Part shown: one piece after another, positions 32,216 through 41,230 of the stretch | Layout: each line of letters begins with the position of its first letter | How positions within the stretch are numbered: position 1 is the first letter of the stretch | From: Paenibacillus sp. | Lineage (GTDB): Bacteria > Bacillota > Bacilli > Paenibacillales > Paenibacillaceae | DNA length: 52,817 bases | Assembly (NCBI GenBank): GCA_031254035.1 | Contig: JAIRVF010000075.1 | Location: forward strand, 1-52,817 | Direction: 5' to 3' | Translations under genes and position numbers: made by a program | The notes under the pieces: generated by a model | What the model was told of the DNA's origin: nothing | The model's input: only the letters and a program-made list of their open reading frames with translations | Database searches by the model: none

Positions 32216-33097
32216 ATGAATCGCAAAAAATCATCCGGGCTGCTCCAGCAACTGGTCTTCGTGGGCCCATCCACCATCTTCTTTGCCACCATTATTGTGA
32301 TCCCGTTCCTGCTGGGTCTGTACTACTCCTTTACCAACTGGAATGGGGTATCCGGTAAAATAACCTGGGTTGGCTTCGACAATTTTAAACAAATATTAAC
32401 CAATGATCCCGATTTTGGGAAGGCTTTTTGGTTTACGGTCCGGTTTACGGTAATCGGCATTATTGTAACCAATGTGCTTGGTTTTTTCCTTGCTTATTTT
32501 CTTACTAAGCCGCTAAAAACGCGGAATCTGCTGCGCACCATCTTTTTTATGCCGAACGTGATCGGCGGTTTGCTGCTTGGCTTTATATGGCAGTTTATTT
32601 TCGTCAAAGGTTTCTCGGCGCTAGGAGACGCTACCGGCTGGTCTTTCTTTAACCTGCCTTGGCTCGGCGATTCAACGACGGCCTTTTGGGGCATCGTCAT
32701 CGTATTTGTATGGCAAACGGCTGGTTATCTGATGGTGATTTACATTTCTTCGATCAACAACATTCCGAGGGATATCATCGAGGCGGCTGAAATTGACGGG
32801 GCAAGCAAGATGCAGATCTTGAAATCGGTCATTGTGCCGCTCGTTATGCCTGCTGTCACTGTGTGTTTGTTCCTGGCAATTTCCTGGTCATTCAAAATGT
32901 TCGACTTGAACCTGTCCCTGACTAAAGGCGGACCGTTCCGCTCGACGGAATCGGTAGCGCTGAACATTTATAACGAAGCGTTCCAGAACAACCGGTACGG
33001 ACTGGGTACCGCCAAGGCGATCATCTTCTTCGTTGTCGTTGCGATTATTACTAGTCTCCAGGTTAAATTAACGAAAAGTAAGGAGGTTGAATCCTGA
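32216..33097 (+). CDS. sugar ABC transporter permease (MalF/UgpA type)
   Basis: A 293-residue membrane protein with six spans of the binding-protein-dependent transport family. The EAA loop reads EAAEIDGASKMQILKSVIVPLVMP (about 185-208), the contact site for a shared MsmX-type ATPase, which is not encoded here. YYSFTNWNG near the N-terminus is typical of carbohydrate uptake systems. The start has AAGGGG upstream; the frame continues a further 25 codons without a better site. Its stop overlaps the second permease start (ATGA type). It is divergent from the YesMN-type pair, the likely regulator. Confidence 0.92.
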   Translation: MNRKKSSGLLQQLVFVGPSTIFFATIIVIPFLLGLYYSFTNWNGVSGKITWVGFDNFKQILTNDPDFGKAFWFTVRFTVIGIIVTNVLGFFLAYFLTKPLKTRNLLRTIFFMPNVIGGLLLGFIWQFIFVKGFSALGDATGWSFFNLPWLGDSTTAFWGIVIVFVWQTAGYLMVIYISSINNIPRDIIEAAEIDGASKMQILKSVIVPLVMPAVTVCLFLAISWSFKMFDLNLSLTKGGPFRSTESVALNIYNEAFQNNRYGLGTAKAIIFFVVVAIITSLQVKLTKSKEVES

Positions 33098-33933
33098 TGG
33101 AAGTTTCGAAAAAATACCGCTTCGGCACGCTGGCGACCGAAATGATAATGGTGCTGCTGGCGCTGATCTTCCTAATTCCGTTCTACTTCCTGCTTGTCAA
33201 CTCGGTGAAAACCTTCGGCGATTTGTTGACCAATTCAGCCAGCTGGCCAACGAGCTTCGAATGGCATAACTATGCGAGAGCTTGGGATATAACGAATTTC
33301 CCAAAAGCATTCGTTAACTCCTTGATCATTACGGTCATTAGCAACGTGCTGCTCGCGTTGTTCAGCGCGATGGCAGCGTACCGCATGGTTCGTCACAACA
33401 CTCGGTTTAACCGGATTCTGTTCATGATTTTCGTGGCTGCGATGGTCGTTCCGTTTCAGTCCATCATGATTCCGCTCGTGAAAGTGATGAGCACGCTGAA
33501 CCTCATGAACACCATTCCGGGCTTAATCGTGGCATATCTGGGCTTCGGCGTACCGCTCAGCGTGTTTCTGTTCCATGGGTTCGTGAAAGGCATTCCGCTC
33601 GAGATTGAAGAGGCTGCGCGCGTTGACGGCACAAGCATTTATGGGACATTTTTTCGTATCGTATTGCCCTTGATGAAACCGATGTTCGTGACCGTCATCA
33701 TTTTGAACACGCTTTGGATCTGGAATGACTACCTGCTTCCGTCTCTGGTGCTGCAAAGCGCGGACCTTCGTACGATCCCGATTGCTACCTTTGCATTTTT
33801 CGGTCAGTTCACAAAGCAGTGGGATCTGGCGCTGCCGGCGCTCGTTCTAGGCATTTTGCCGGTCATCATCTTCTTCCTGGCGATGCAGAAATATATCGTT
33901 GAAGGCATTACACAAGGCGCCGTCAAGGGCTGA
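33097..33933 (+). CDS. sugar ABC transporter permease (MalG/UgpE type)
   Basis: A 278-residue membrane protein, the second permease of the importer, with six spans and the EAA loop EEAARVDGTSIYGTFFRIVLPLMKP (about 169-193). NSLIITVISNVLLALFSAMAAY is the usual second-span block of this subfamily. It forms a heterodimeric pore with the preceding permease. AGGAGG precedes the ATG within the end of the upstream gene. A 212-base spacer separates it from the binding-protein gene, with a TATAAT at 34026-34031 but no good -35 box, so the binding protein may have its own expression control. Confidence 0.92.
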   Translation: MEVSKKYRFGTLATEMIMVLLALIFLIPFYFLLVNSVKTFGDLLTNSASWPTSFEWHNYARAWDITNFPKAFVNSLIITVISNVLLALFSAMAAYRMVRHNTRFNRILFMIFVAAMVVPFQSIMIPLVKVMSTLNLMNTIPGLIVAYLGFGVPLSVFLFHGFVKGIPLEIEEAARVDGTSIYGTFFRIVLPLMKPMFVTVIILNTLWIWNDYLLPSLVLQSADLRTIPIATFAFFGQFTKQWDLALPALVLGILPVIIFFLAMQKYIVEGITQGAVKG

Positions 33934-34145
33934 TGGTTGCAAAGAAAATAGGTGGTTGACAGACAGGTCAATCCCGTCCCCCTGTTTCGTCAATATCGTA
34001 AGTGCTCATGGCGAGAGCTTGTCTCTATAATGAAAGAGTAAGCGATTACAGAAATGGGTTGAATAAATAACTGGACTTCATGTTGACTTGAGGATTTTGC
34101 CAAAATCCTAATTGATGTAAGACAAGAAAAAGGGAGGACTCATTC

Positions 34146-35435
34146 ATGAAAAAACGTTCCAAGATTACGCTGGTTTCCATGCTTGCACTATCCATGGCAC
34201 TTGCAGGCTGCGGCTCCAAAACAGATAAAAATGCCGAAAGCGCAAGCGGAGATAACAAGAGCGGCAACAAAACCATTCATATTTTCCAGTTTAAAGTCGA
34301 GATTGCTGAAGCACTCAATAAATTGAAGGCCGATTATGAGACAAGCCATCCGGGTATCAAGCTCGACATCCAAACGGTTGGCGGCGGCTCTGACTACGGT
34401 GCAGCGCTGAAAGCGAAATTCGCCTCTGGTGAAGAACCGGATATTTTCAATGTAGGCGGCTATACGGATTTGAATACTTGGGCGGATAAGCTCGAGGACC
34501 TGTCTAATGAAGGCTGGGTTAGCGACTTGGTTGATGTGTCCAAGGACCAAATCACGAAGGACGGAAAAATCTATGGCATGCCGATGAACCTTGAGGGCTA
34601 TGGCTTTGTATACAACAAGGATCTGTTCAAAAAAGCAGGCATTAGCGAAATTCCGAAAACGCTGACAGAGCTGGAGGCGGCTGCTAAAAAACTGCAGGAT
34701 GCAGGCGTTACGCCTTTCGTAAACGGATATCAAGAAGGTTGGATTTTGGGACAGCATTCGCTTAACGTTCCTTTTGCACACCAAGAGGACCCAAGCGCCT
34801 ACATCGATGGCCTGAACAAGGGCACAGCGAAGTTCGCAGGCAACAAGCAAATGGACGAGTTTATGAATCTGTTTGACTTGACGCTAAAATACGGCAATAA
34901 AAATCCGCTGACGACAGACTACAACACGGAAATGACAATGTTCGCAAACGGCCAGGCGGCCATGACGCAGCAAGGCAACTGGACCCAGGTTCAAATCGAC
35001 GGTATTACGCCGAACATGAACATTGGCCTTCTGCCTATGCCGATCAACGATAATGCGGACGAAAACGACAAGCTGCTGGTCGGCGTGCCAAACAACTGGG
35101 TTGTCAACAAGAACTCCAATGTGAAAGACGATGCGAAGGAATTCCTGAACTGGCTCGTTACATCTGATCAAGGCAAGAACTATATCACCAAAGAGTTCAA
35201 ATTCATCCCAGCATTCAAGAGCATTAACGCCACGCAAGAGGATCTGGGCGCATTGGGCTCGGACATCCTGAAATACAGCAAAGAGAACAAGCTGCTCAGC
35301 TGGCAGTTTGCCAGATTCCCTGAAGGCGCATGGAATGAGTTCGGCTCCAGCATGCAAAGTTATATCGCGGGCAAATCGGACAAAGGCCAACTCCTTGCGG
35401 ATTTCCAAAAAACATGGGATAACCTGAAAAAGTAA
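34146..35435 (+). CDS. sugar ABC transporter substrate-binding lipoprotein
   Basis: A 429-residue family 1 extracellular solute-binding protein. The signal peptide ends in lipobox LAGC (Cys22), followed by a Ser/Asn-rich linker and the two-lobe fold. Seen: HIFQFKVEIAEALNKLKADYE, FASGEEPDIFNVGGY, YGMPMNLEGYGFVYNKDLFKKAGI, NGQAAMTQQGNW and VPNNWVVNKNS, all typical of carbohydrate-binding members. It captures an oligosaccharide or sugar for the two permeases. AAAAGGGAGGA precedes the ATG. It comes after the permease genes rather than before them, the less usual order. A strong terminator follows. Confidence 0.93.
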   Translation: MKKRSKITLVSMLALSMALAGCGSKTDKNAESASGDNKSGNKTIHIFQFKVEIAEALNKLKADYETSHPGIKLDIQTVGGGSDYGAALKAKFASGEEPDIFNVGGYTDLNTWADKLEDLSNEGWVSDLVDVSKDQITKDGKIYGMPMNLEGYGFVYNKDLFKKAGISEIPKTLTELEAAAKKLQDAGVTPFVNGYQEGWILGQHSLNVPFAHQEDPSAYIDGLNKGTAKFAGNKQMDEFMNLFDLTLKYGNKNPLTTDYNTEMTMFANGQAAMTQQGNWTQVQIDGITPNMNIGLLPMPINDNADENDKLLVGVPNNWVVNKNSNVKDDAKEFLNWLVTSDQGKNYITKEFKFIPAFKSINATQEDLGALGSDILKYSKENKLLSWQFARFPEGAWNEFGSSMQSYIAGKSDKGQLLADFQKTWDNLKK

Positions 35436-35500
35436 CTTGGGAAAATCCTGCTGCTTTTGATCGACAGAATCGAATCGGCAGGCAGCATATTCAATAAAAT

Positions 35501-35539
35501 AAAAGAGGCCATCTTTCTATTTGGAAAGGGGCCTCTTTT
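35501..35539 (+). terminator. terminator of the sugar ABC operon
   Basis: AAAAGAGGCC pairs with GGCCTCTTTT, with inner CTTTC/GGAAAG pairing, about 65 bases after the binding-protein stop codon. Confidence 0.85.
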
Positions 35540-35859
35540 CCATTGCTGAGGGCAGCGGGGCAAGTGAGTTAGCCCCCCACATGCGGTATATCGTTGCAGC
35601 ATTCGGCGGCAGCGCTACGCAAACTCATTAAAGAGCTGGGACCAGCCGATACTCTTTCGTTTTGTTAGGGGGAGGAGGACGGTAGATGATTTGTGGCCGG
35701 AAGATTGGCAAAAATGAGATGAATCCATGCCAGAATTCCCCTAAATCCCCCTATTAGATGAAAATAGTCCCGGAAAGAGTGGATTGTGGTTTTTAAATTG
35801 GCCGTTTTTCGTATAAGATGAAAGTATATGTGTAATTCAGGAAACGACAGGAGACAACC
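35540..35859. other. spacer before the helicase gene
   Basis: No gene, repeat or RNA structure was recognised. A run near 35798-35817 contains TTGGCC and TATAAG, but the spacing is too short for a standard promoter. CAGGAGA at 35848-35854 is the ribosome-binding site of the next gene. Confidence 0.35.
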
Positions 35860-38800
35860 ATGAATCAACCGCTATATGGCGTATGGCTAGGTGATGTGTT
35901 TTTTTGTTTTTCAGGAGAAATGTCCGAACCGAAAGTAGATGCTTGGAGTAAGGTCATGAAATCGCTGCTTCTTGCGGACGGTTCCAAACCTTTCGCGCAG
36001 GCCGCACTCCGGTTGGCGGAGCTGCGCTATCCTTCGTCCTCCGCCGGACAGCGTACGGCCCGGCGCGGAGAGCGGCGGCAGCTAACGGGAAGAACCTTGG
36101 AGGGGCTTGCCCTAACTCCGAGCGATGCCTTCAATCTGCTGCTGGCATGGGATGAGCCCGCCTGCGTACGTCTTGGCATTCAGCCAGGAGCAGAGATCGG
36201 CTACTGGTCGAAGGCGGCGAGGTTTGCGCTGGAGCTGATGCTGCGCGGACAAATCGCTCCGGGCACGGCGACGGCATCTAGCGGAGGCTCACGCCGCCGG
36301 GCGGGGGTGCTGGCGCTGACAGGCAGTTGGAAGCCGAAGCTTCGTGAGCCGCAAGATATCGAGCGTTTCTTGCAGCTGGCTGCTGCGATGCCGCCGGTGG
36401 CGCTTGGCGTGTCTGCACTTCTAGGTAACGAGCCGCTGACGAAGCAGGAGGCTGGAGCAGTTGTGCTGCACTCTTTTATGAGCGCGATGATCCATTCGCG
36501 CGTACAGGAAATTGTACGGGCGCAGGAGGGCAAGCTTTCACGCCATCAGGCGGATTACCGCAGGGGTACATCGCCGCTATCGGAGCTTTGGTGGAACAGC
36601 CTCCTTGCGGCGAGCCGGACGATTCCCGTTCAGGGGACGACAGAGGAAATTACCGCTTTGAGCGAGGAAGTCGCCGCGATCGGTTCCACAATGATTCCCG
36701 ATGCTTCGGGAGAAGCGGATCGCTCCCATACCGGCCGGCTTGGGCTCGGGCTGCGTCTGGCACCGAGCCACACGGAGGAGCAGGAACGCTGGCGCGTCAC
36801 CTTCTGGACGGAATTCCAGGATGAGTTTGGCGCTTGGCTGCCGATTGAGGCAATTTGGGGATACAAGGAACGCGATATTCAGCGACGCGGGATAACATAT
36901 ACGAATGTGCAGGAACAAATGCTGATGCTTCTGGGGGATGCGGCCGCATTGTCCCCAGAAATTGCAGAAGCGCTTGGCGTGCCTGCACCTCAGGGGATGG
37001 AGCTTACATCCGAAGAGATGGTGGCGTTTGTGCGGGGTTCTGTACCCCGGCTGAATAAAGCCGGAATGACGGTTCAGATGCCTTCCAAATGGAGCCGGAA
37101 GGGGCGCCGTCGGATCGGTTTATCGCTGAAGATGCAAAGCGATGACGGCAAGCCCGGTTTGCCTGTGATTGGCATGGAGCAGCTGGTATCATTTCATGTG
37201 GAGGCCGCTCTTGACGGGCTGACCCTTTCCCGTGAAGAGTTAGCGGAGCTCGCTGAAGCTTCGTTGCCTTACGTCCAGTTCCGTGGGGAATGGATTGAAC
37301 TGGACCTGAAGGAAATCCGCCAGGTTCTGCGTTATTTGAAGCGGCACGAGAACGGCGAGATGGATCTTTCGGAATGGCTGCATCTGTCGGCGGAAGAAGG
37401 GGAGGAACGGCTTTGGAAGGGCATGCAGGTGCTGGGGCTTGAAACGGCCGGGTACCTGCAGTCTCTGCTGGGCGAGGAGACTCCCCGCAAAGTTCAGGTA
37501 AGACCCGTTCCAGCAATGCTGCATGGCGTACTTCGTCCGTATCAGGAACGGGGGTACCAATGGTTGTCCGCCATGAGGGACATGGGTTTTGGAGTCTGCC
37601 TGGCGGATGACATGGGTCTCGGCAAAACCATCCAGGTGATTACTTGCTTGTTGGAGCAGCATCAAAAGGGACGGAACCCGGTATTGATTGTCTGCCCGAC
37701 CTCGCTCCTCGGTAATTGGCAGCGCGAGCTGCAGCGGTTTGCACCAGATCTCAATCTATACATTCATCACGGTAACCGTCGTCTGCATGGCGAGGATTTT
37801 CTACAGGAAGCAGCTAAGTATGATCTTGTGCTGACGACCTATCATTTGGCGGGGCGGGATGGAACGGATTTGGCCGGCATGATGTGGACTTCGATCGTGC
37901 TGGACGAAGCGCAGTACATTAAAAACCACCGCACCAAGCAGGCACAAAGTGTTATGAAGCTGTCAGCACCCCATCGGATCGCGATGACAGGGACGCCGGT
38001 CGAGAACCGGCTTGGTGAGCTATGGTCGATTTTCCACTTTTTGAATCCAGGTTATCTGGGTACTGCGGGCTCGTTCCGGCAGCGTTATACGGCAAGCGAT
38101 GCCGCAAGCGGGAAGCTTTCGGAGCTTCATAAGTTGGTCGCCCCATTTATGCTGCGGCGTCTTAAGAGCGACCCGGATATTCGCAAGGATTTGCCGGAGA
38201 AGCTGGAAATCAAGTCGTATTGCACGCTGACGCCGCTTCAGGGAGCGATGTACCAATCCGTGGTCGAGCAGGTGATGGAGCAGATTGGAAAAGAGACCGG
38301 CATCGCGCGCAAAGGGCTGGTGCTGTCCTCTTTGACGAAGCTCAAGCAAATCTGCGATTCGCCGCAGCTGCTTGGAAGAGAAGAAGCCAAAGGCTCCAAG
38401 GTGGAGTTCTCTGGCAAAATGCAGCGGTTGTACGATCTGCTTGATGCCATTGAAGAGTCTGGAGAATCCGCTTTGATTTTTACGCAGTATGTGGCGATGG
38501 GGCACTTGATTGTGTCGCGTTTAGAAGGGCGATATGGCGTCAAACCGGCCTTTCTGCATGGAGGTATTTCCAAGGCAGAACGTGACCAAATGGTAAATGC
38601 TTTTCAAAAAGGTGAAGGATCTCCGTTTTTCGTTCTTTCATTAAAAGCAGGAGGCGTAGGCCTGAATCTTACCCGTGCCAATCACGTACTCCATTATGAC
38701 CGGTGGTGGAATCCGGCGGTGGAGAATCAGGCAACGGATCGAGTTTTCCGAATCGGACAACATAAAAATGTCCAAGTGCATAAGTTGATCTGCCAAGGTA

Positions 38801-38946
38801 CACTGGAGGAGCGTATCGATGAGCTGATTGAACATAAAAAGTCATTGTCCGAGCAGGTTATCGGCTCAGGTGAAACCTGGCTTACCGAAATGTCTGACGG
38901 CGAGCTCCGGGAGCTGATCACGCTTCAGGGAGAGGACTGGATGTAA
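35860..38946 (+). CDS. SNF2-family DEAD/DEAH helicase
   Basis: A 1028-residue cytosolic DNA-translocating ATPase. The N-terminal half (1-540) is the SNF2-associated region (DUF3670-like) of bacterial SNF2 proteins. The motor follows: motif I DDMGLGKT with Lys589, DEAQ box 682-685, MTGTPVENRL (motif III), then lobe 2 with LIFTQYVAMG, FLHGGISKAERD, SLKAGGVGLNL, and motif VI QATDRVFRIGQ. Bacterial proteins of this type (HepA/RapA-like) remodel nucleic acid-protein complexes; the exact partner is unknown. CAGGAGA precedes the ATG. A small SWIM-type protein is encoded 36 bases downstream, the usual neighbour of this helicase family. Confidence 0.92.
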   Translation: MNQPLYGVWLGDVFFCFSGEMSEPKVDAWSKVMKSLLLADGSKPFAQAALRLAELRYPSSSAGQRTARRGERRQLTGRTLEGLALTPSDAFNLLLAWDEPACVRLGIQPGAEIGYWSKAARFALELMLRGQIAPGTATASSGGSRRRAGVLALTGSWKPKLREPQDIERFLQLAAAMPPVALGVSALLGNEPLTKQEAGAVVLHSFMSAMIHSRVQEIVRAQEGKLSRHQADYRRGTSPLSELWWNSLLAASRTIPVQGTTEEITALSEEVAAIGSTMIPDASGEADRSHTGRLGLGLRLAPSHTEEQERWRVTFWTEFQDEFGAWLPIEAIWGYKERDIQRRGITYTNVQEQMLMLLGDAAALSPEIAEALGVPAPQGMELTSEEMVAFVRGSVPRLNKAGMTVQMPSKWSRKGRRRIGLSLKMQSDDGKPGLPVIGMEQLVSFHVEAALDGLTLSREELAELAEASLPYVQFRGEWIELDLKEIRQVLRYLKRHENGEMDLSEWLHLSAEEGEERLWKGMQVLGLETAGYLQSLLGEETPRKVQVRPVPAMLHGVLRPYQERGYQWLSAMRDMGFGVCLADDMGLGKTIQVITCLLEQHQKGRNPVLIVCPTSLLGNWQRELQRFAPDLNLYIHHGNRRLHGEDFLQEAAKYDLVLTTYHLAGRDGTDLAGMMWTSIVLDEAQYIKNHRTKQAQSVMKLSAPHRIAMTGTPVENRLGELWSIFHFLNPGYLGTAGSFRQRYTASDAASGKLSELHKLVAPFMLRRLKSDPDIRKDLPEKLEIKSYCTLTPLQGAMYQSVVEQVMEQIGKETGIARKGLVLSSLTKLKQICDSPQLLGREEAKGSKVEFSGKMQRLYDLLDAIEESGESALIFTQYVAMGHLIVSRLEGRYGVKPAFLHGGISKAERDQMVNAFQKGEGSPFFVLSLKAGGVGLNLTRANHVLHYDRWWNPAVENQATDRVFRIGQHKNVQVHKLICQGTLEERIDELIEHKKSLSEQVIGSGETWLTEMSDGELRELITLQGEDWM

Positions 38947-38982
38947 CCTGTAAGGCTAAAAAGACAGACCGGGAGGGGTACG

Positions 38983-39726
38983 ATGATCAAAAAAAGAGAG
39001 ACGTTCGAGCTGAGTATTGTACCCGGCCGGATTCATGCCACAGCGGCACAAAACATGAAAACAAACGGAGTAACCCCGAAAAAAGAAGCATCCTGGGAAG
39101 TGGATATTCCATTTTCGCAATGGACTGCGGAGGAACGTGCGGACATTTGCGAAAAATTGGCGGAACATCCCTATGAGGTATACGCCTTGCTCAAAGGACA
39201 AACGCCTCCATGGCTTACGCAGGCATTTCATTCTCGCCGCTGGTCGGAATTCGGCCAGGCGGCGTGCAGCTGCGGGCTCGACGGATGTCTCCACATCCCG
39301 TCGGTGATGGCCGAAGCGGACCAGCGGATCCAGTCGGATCCCTTGCTGGGCTTGGCGCTTATGGGCCTTATGCGGGAGCGGCTGCTGAACGCCGTCTTTC
39401 AGGATTGGGCCGGGAAGGTGCCCGAGGCAGCCGAATCTGAAAGTGGAGAGGATTTGAGCAAGCTCGAAGAGAAAGGAAAGGTCGGACCGTCTTCAGGAGA
39501 ATGGCTGGCGGAGGCGGCGGAACAGGGCAAGTTGCATGAGCCGGGAGCCGCTTACAATGAAGTGACCATACAGTTGAAAGACATCCCGGACGGCGAAGTG
39601 GTAATAGATGACTGGACGGAGCTGCTGCCCAAAGTAAAGGCCGTGCAGCAGGTAATTCGTCAAATTACGTCCGAGGCTGGCGTGAAGGCGCAGGAAAGTC
39701 TGGGCTTAATCAAGAAATCTGTTTGA
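38983..39726 (+). CDS. small SWIM zinc-finger-like protein, partner of the SNF2 helicase
   Basis: A 247-residue cytosolic protein. Cys95-x-Cys97-x4-Cys102-x-His104 fits a compact SWIM zinc-binding motif (CxC-xn-CxH), flanked upstream by WEVDIPFSQWTAEERADICEKL and LLKGQTPPWL. SWIM proteins beside SNF2 helicases are thought to bind DNA or the helicase. It is much shorter than most SWIM partners, which often reach 500 residues or more. The C-terminal third is acidic and helical. GGGAGGGG precedes the ATG. The dispersed element begins right at its stop codon, so the 3' end may have been shortened by insertion (inference). Confidence 0.7.
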   Translation: MIKKRETFELSIVPGRIHATAAQNMKTNGVTPKKEASWEVDIPFSQWTAEERADICEKLAEHPYEVYALLKGQTPPWLTQAFHSRRWSEFGQAACSCGLDGCLHIPSVMAEADQRIQSDPLLGLALMGLMRERLLNAVFQDWAGKVPEAAESESGEDLSKLEEKGKVGPSSGEWLAEAAEQGKLHEPGAAYNEVTIQLKDIPDGEVVIDDWTELLPKVKAVQQVIRQITSEAGVKAQESLGLIKKSV

Positions 39727-40170
39727 AGAGGTTGTTCAAAAAGTCCGCTTTTGATAAGAAAACCAATCGAGGCCAATCAAGGATGAACGACCGCGATTCA
39801 AAGGTAGGTTTTCTTGCGATATAGAATTTCATCAGCTCTGCTGATAACGAATAAATTCTATATCTAACATGAAGTGAGTCAAGAAGTAGGCTCGACATCG
39901 AATCTTGAATTCAGCCGGGCCTAAGCAGATGCTTACGAAGTATGTTTCCTCCGGAAACATTTCAGGTGCTCACGTACCCAATACAGCCATATGCTTACGA
40001 AGTAATGTTTCCTTCGGAAACATCTACAAGCAGATGCTACGAAGTCGTTTTCTACGAAAACGTATAGCTCCGCTCCTCAGTCCCTAACTTCATCGAACTC
40101 AAGCGTTTTGAAAAAACGCACATCGGAAGCATAGGCTTCGGTGCTGAAAACCGACCTTTTTGAACACGCA
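39726..40170. repeat. large MITE-like dispersed element, copy 2
   Basis: About 445 bp in inverted orientation to copy 1 at 25152-25488, with the same GTTCAAAAAG-type terminal inverted repeats and the same internal ATATAGAATTT palindrome. It carries about 105 extra bases (around 39928-40035) built from GAAACAT/ATGTTTC hairpin units and CTTACGAAGT motifs. It fills most of the gap between the SWIM gene and the VanY gene and codes for nothing recognisable. Confidence 0.75.
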
Positions 40171-40180
40171 CTTGATTTGC

Positions 40181-40222
40181 GAAAGTCGATCTTCCGTTTT
40201 GGACGGAGTTCGACTTTTTTTG
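40181..40222 (+). terminator. hairpin with T-run ahead of the VanY promoter
   Basis: GAAAGTCGATCTTCCG pairs with CGGAGTTCGACTTT (two mismatches), then a T-run. It would block read-through from the SNF2 genes and the element. Its T-run abuts the -35 box of the next promoter. Confidence 0.65.
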
Positions 40223-40248
40223 CCGCCTTCCCGAGAATAAAGTACAAT
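40220..40248 (+). promoter_or_regulatory. promoter of the VanY-like gene
   Basis: TTGCCG (40220-40225), a 17-bp spacer and TACAAT (40243-40248), 37 bases before the start codon. Confidence 0.65.
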
Positions 40249-40285
40249 AGATTATGATTAGGAACGGTAAGTAAGGAGAATTGAT

Positions 40286-41125
40286 ATGAGTATGCAAACT
40301 TGGAAAAAAGGAATATGGACATGCCTGCTGATTACAGCGCTTGTACTTCCGACCGCTGCGCTCAGTGGCTGCGATAACACGGGCGGTTCCGGCAAAGAGC
40401 AGGGACAAGCCCTGAAGTCAGCAGGCAATGGCGGAACGGAAGGAACGGAAGGACAAGTTCCAGCGGATCCAGTTATGCAGAAGCGCAGCGAGAGCTCACT
40501 GCAGGCGACGATTCAGGAAGCGGATGGGAAGGAAGTCGTTACGAATCCGGAAGCGATGACAGTGATCGTGAACAAGCAGCGCAGTCTGCCGGATGGTTAT
40601 GATCCGTCGGATCTCGTCGAGCCGAACGTTAGATTTTCCTTTGACGGTCCACATGAGAAGCGCCATATGCGTAAGGAAGCGGCAGATGCCCTTGAGAAGC
40701 TGTTTGCCGGAGCGGAGGCGGATGGCATCGAGCTCCGCGCAGTGTCGGGTTATCGTTCATACAACCGTCAGAAATCCATTTACGATAACAATGTGCGGAC
40801 CAAAGGCGAAGCGTATGCATCCCGCGTGAGTGCCGTGCCTGGAACGAGCGAACACCAGACGGGCCTTACGATCGACGTGTCCAGTCCGAGTGTGAAAAAT
40901 GAGTTGGAAGAGAAATTTGGAGATTCCCGGGAAGGCAAATGGCTTGCCGAACACGCGCCAGATTACGGCTTCGTGATCCGATATCCAAAGGGCCGCGAGG
41001 ATACAACAGGCTACGTATACGAGCCATGGCATATCCGCTATATCGGCACAGACCTCGCGCCTGATGTGGCAAAAAGCGGCTTGACGCTGGAAGAATATTT
41101 TGATGAGGCAAACATTAAGCTGTAA
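40286..41125 (+). CDS. D-alanyl-D-alanine carboxypeptidase, VanY/M15B lipoprotein
   Basis: A 279-residue exported lipoprotein: signal peptide with lipobox ALSGC, a Gly/Glu-rich linker (about 32-70), then a zinc peptidase of family M15. Zinc-site motifs are EHQTGLTIDVS (histidine and aspartate) and EPWHIRYIG (Glu and His). SGYRSYNRQKSIY is the substrate-side block. It trims the terminal D-Ala from peptidoglycan stem peptides outside the cell. TAAGGAG lies 7 bases before the ATG. This is the housekeeping form, with no van resistance genes beside it. Confidence 0.92.
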   Translation: MSMQTWKKGIWTCLLITALVLPTAALSGCDNTGGSGKEQGQALKSAGNGGTEGTEGQVPADPVMQKRSESSLQATIQEADGKEVVTNPEAMTVIVNKQRSLPDGYDPSDLVEPNVRFSFDGPHEKRHMRKEAADALEKLFAGAEADGIELRAVSGYRSYNRQKSIYDNNVRTKGEAYASRVSAVPGTSEHQTGLTIDVSSPSVKNELEEKFGDSREGKWLAEHAPDYGFVIRYPKGREDTTGYVYEPWHIRYIGTDLAPDVAKSGLTLEEYFDEANIKL

Positions 41126-41163
41126 AACCCGATAATTTATTGCTTGAGTTGCTATGTTAAAGA

Positions 41164-41203
41164 GAAGAGGGCGGACAGGCATGTGCCTGTTCCGTCCTCT
41201 TTT
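41164..41203. terminator. bidirectional terminator between VanY and sasA
   Basis: AAGAGG, CGGACAGGCA and their complements form a long stem with a two-base TG loop and two small mismatches; it is followed by TTTTGC. It serves convergent genes on both sides. Confidence 0.85.
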
Positions 41204-41230
41204 GCTACCATAAGATAAAGTCCATATAAT

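Noticed and set aside
39726..40170. Complete insertion sequence
   Set aside because: No transposase frame is present; only terminal inverted repeats and internal hairpins are seen.
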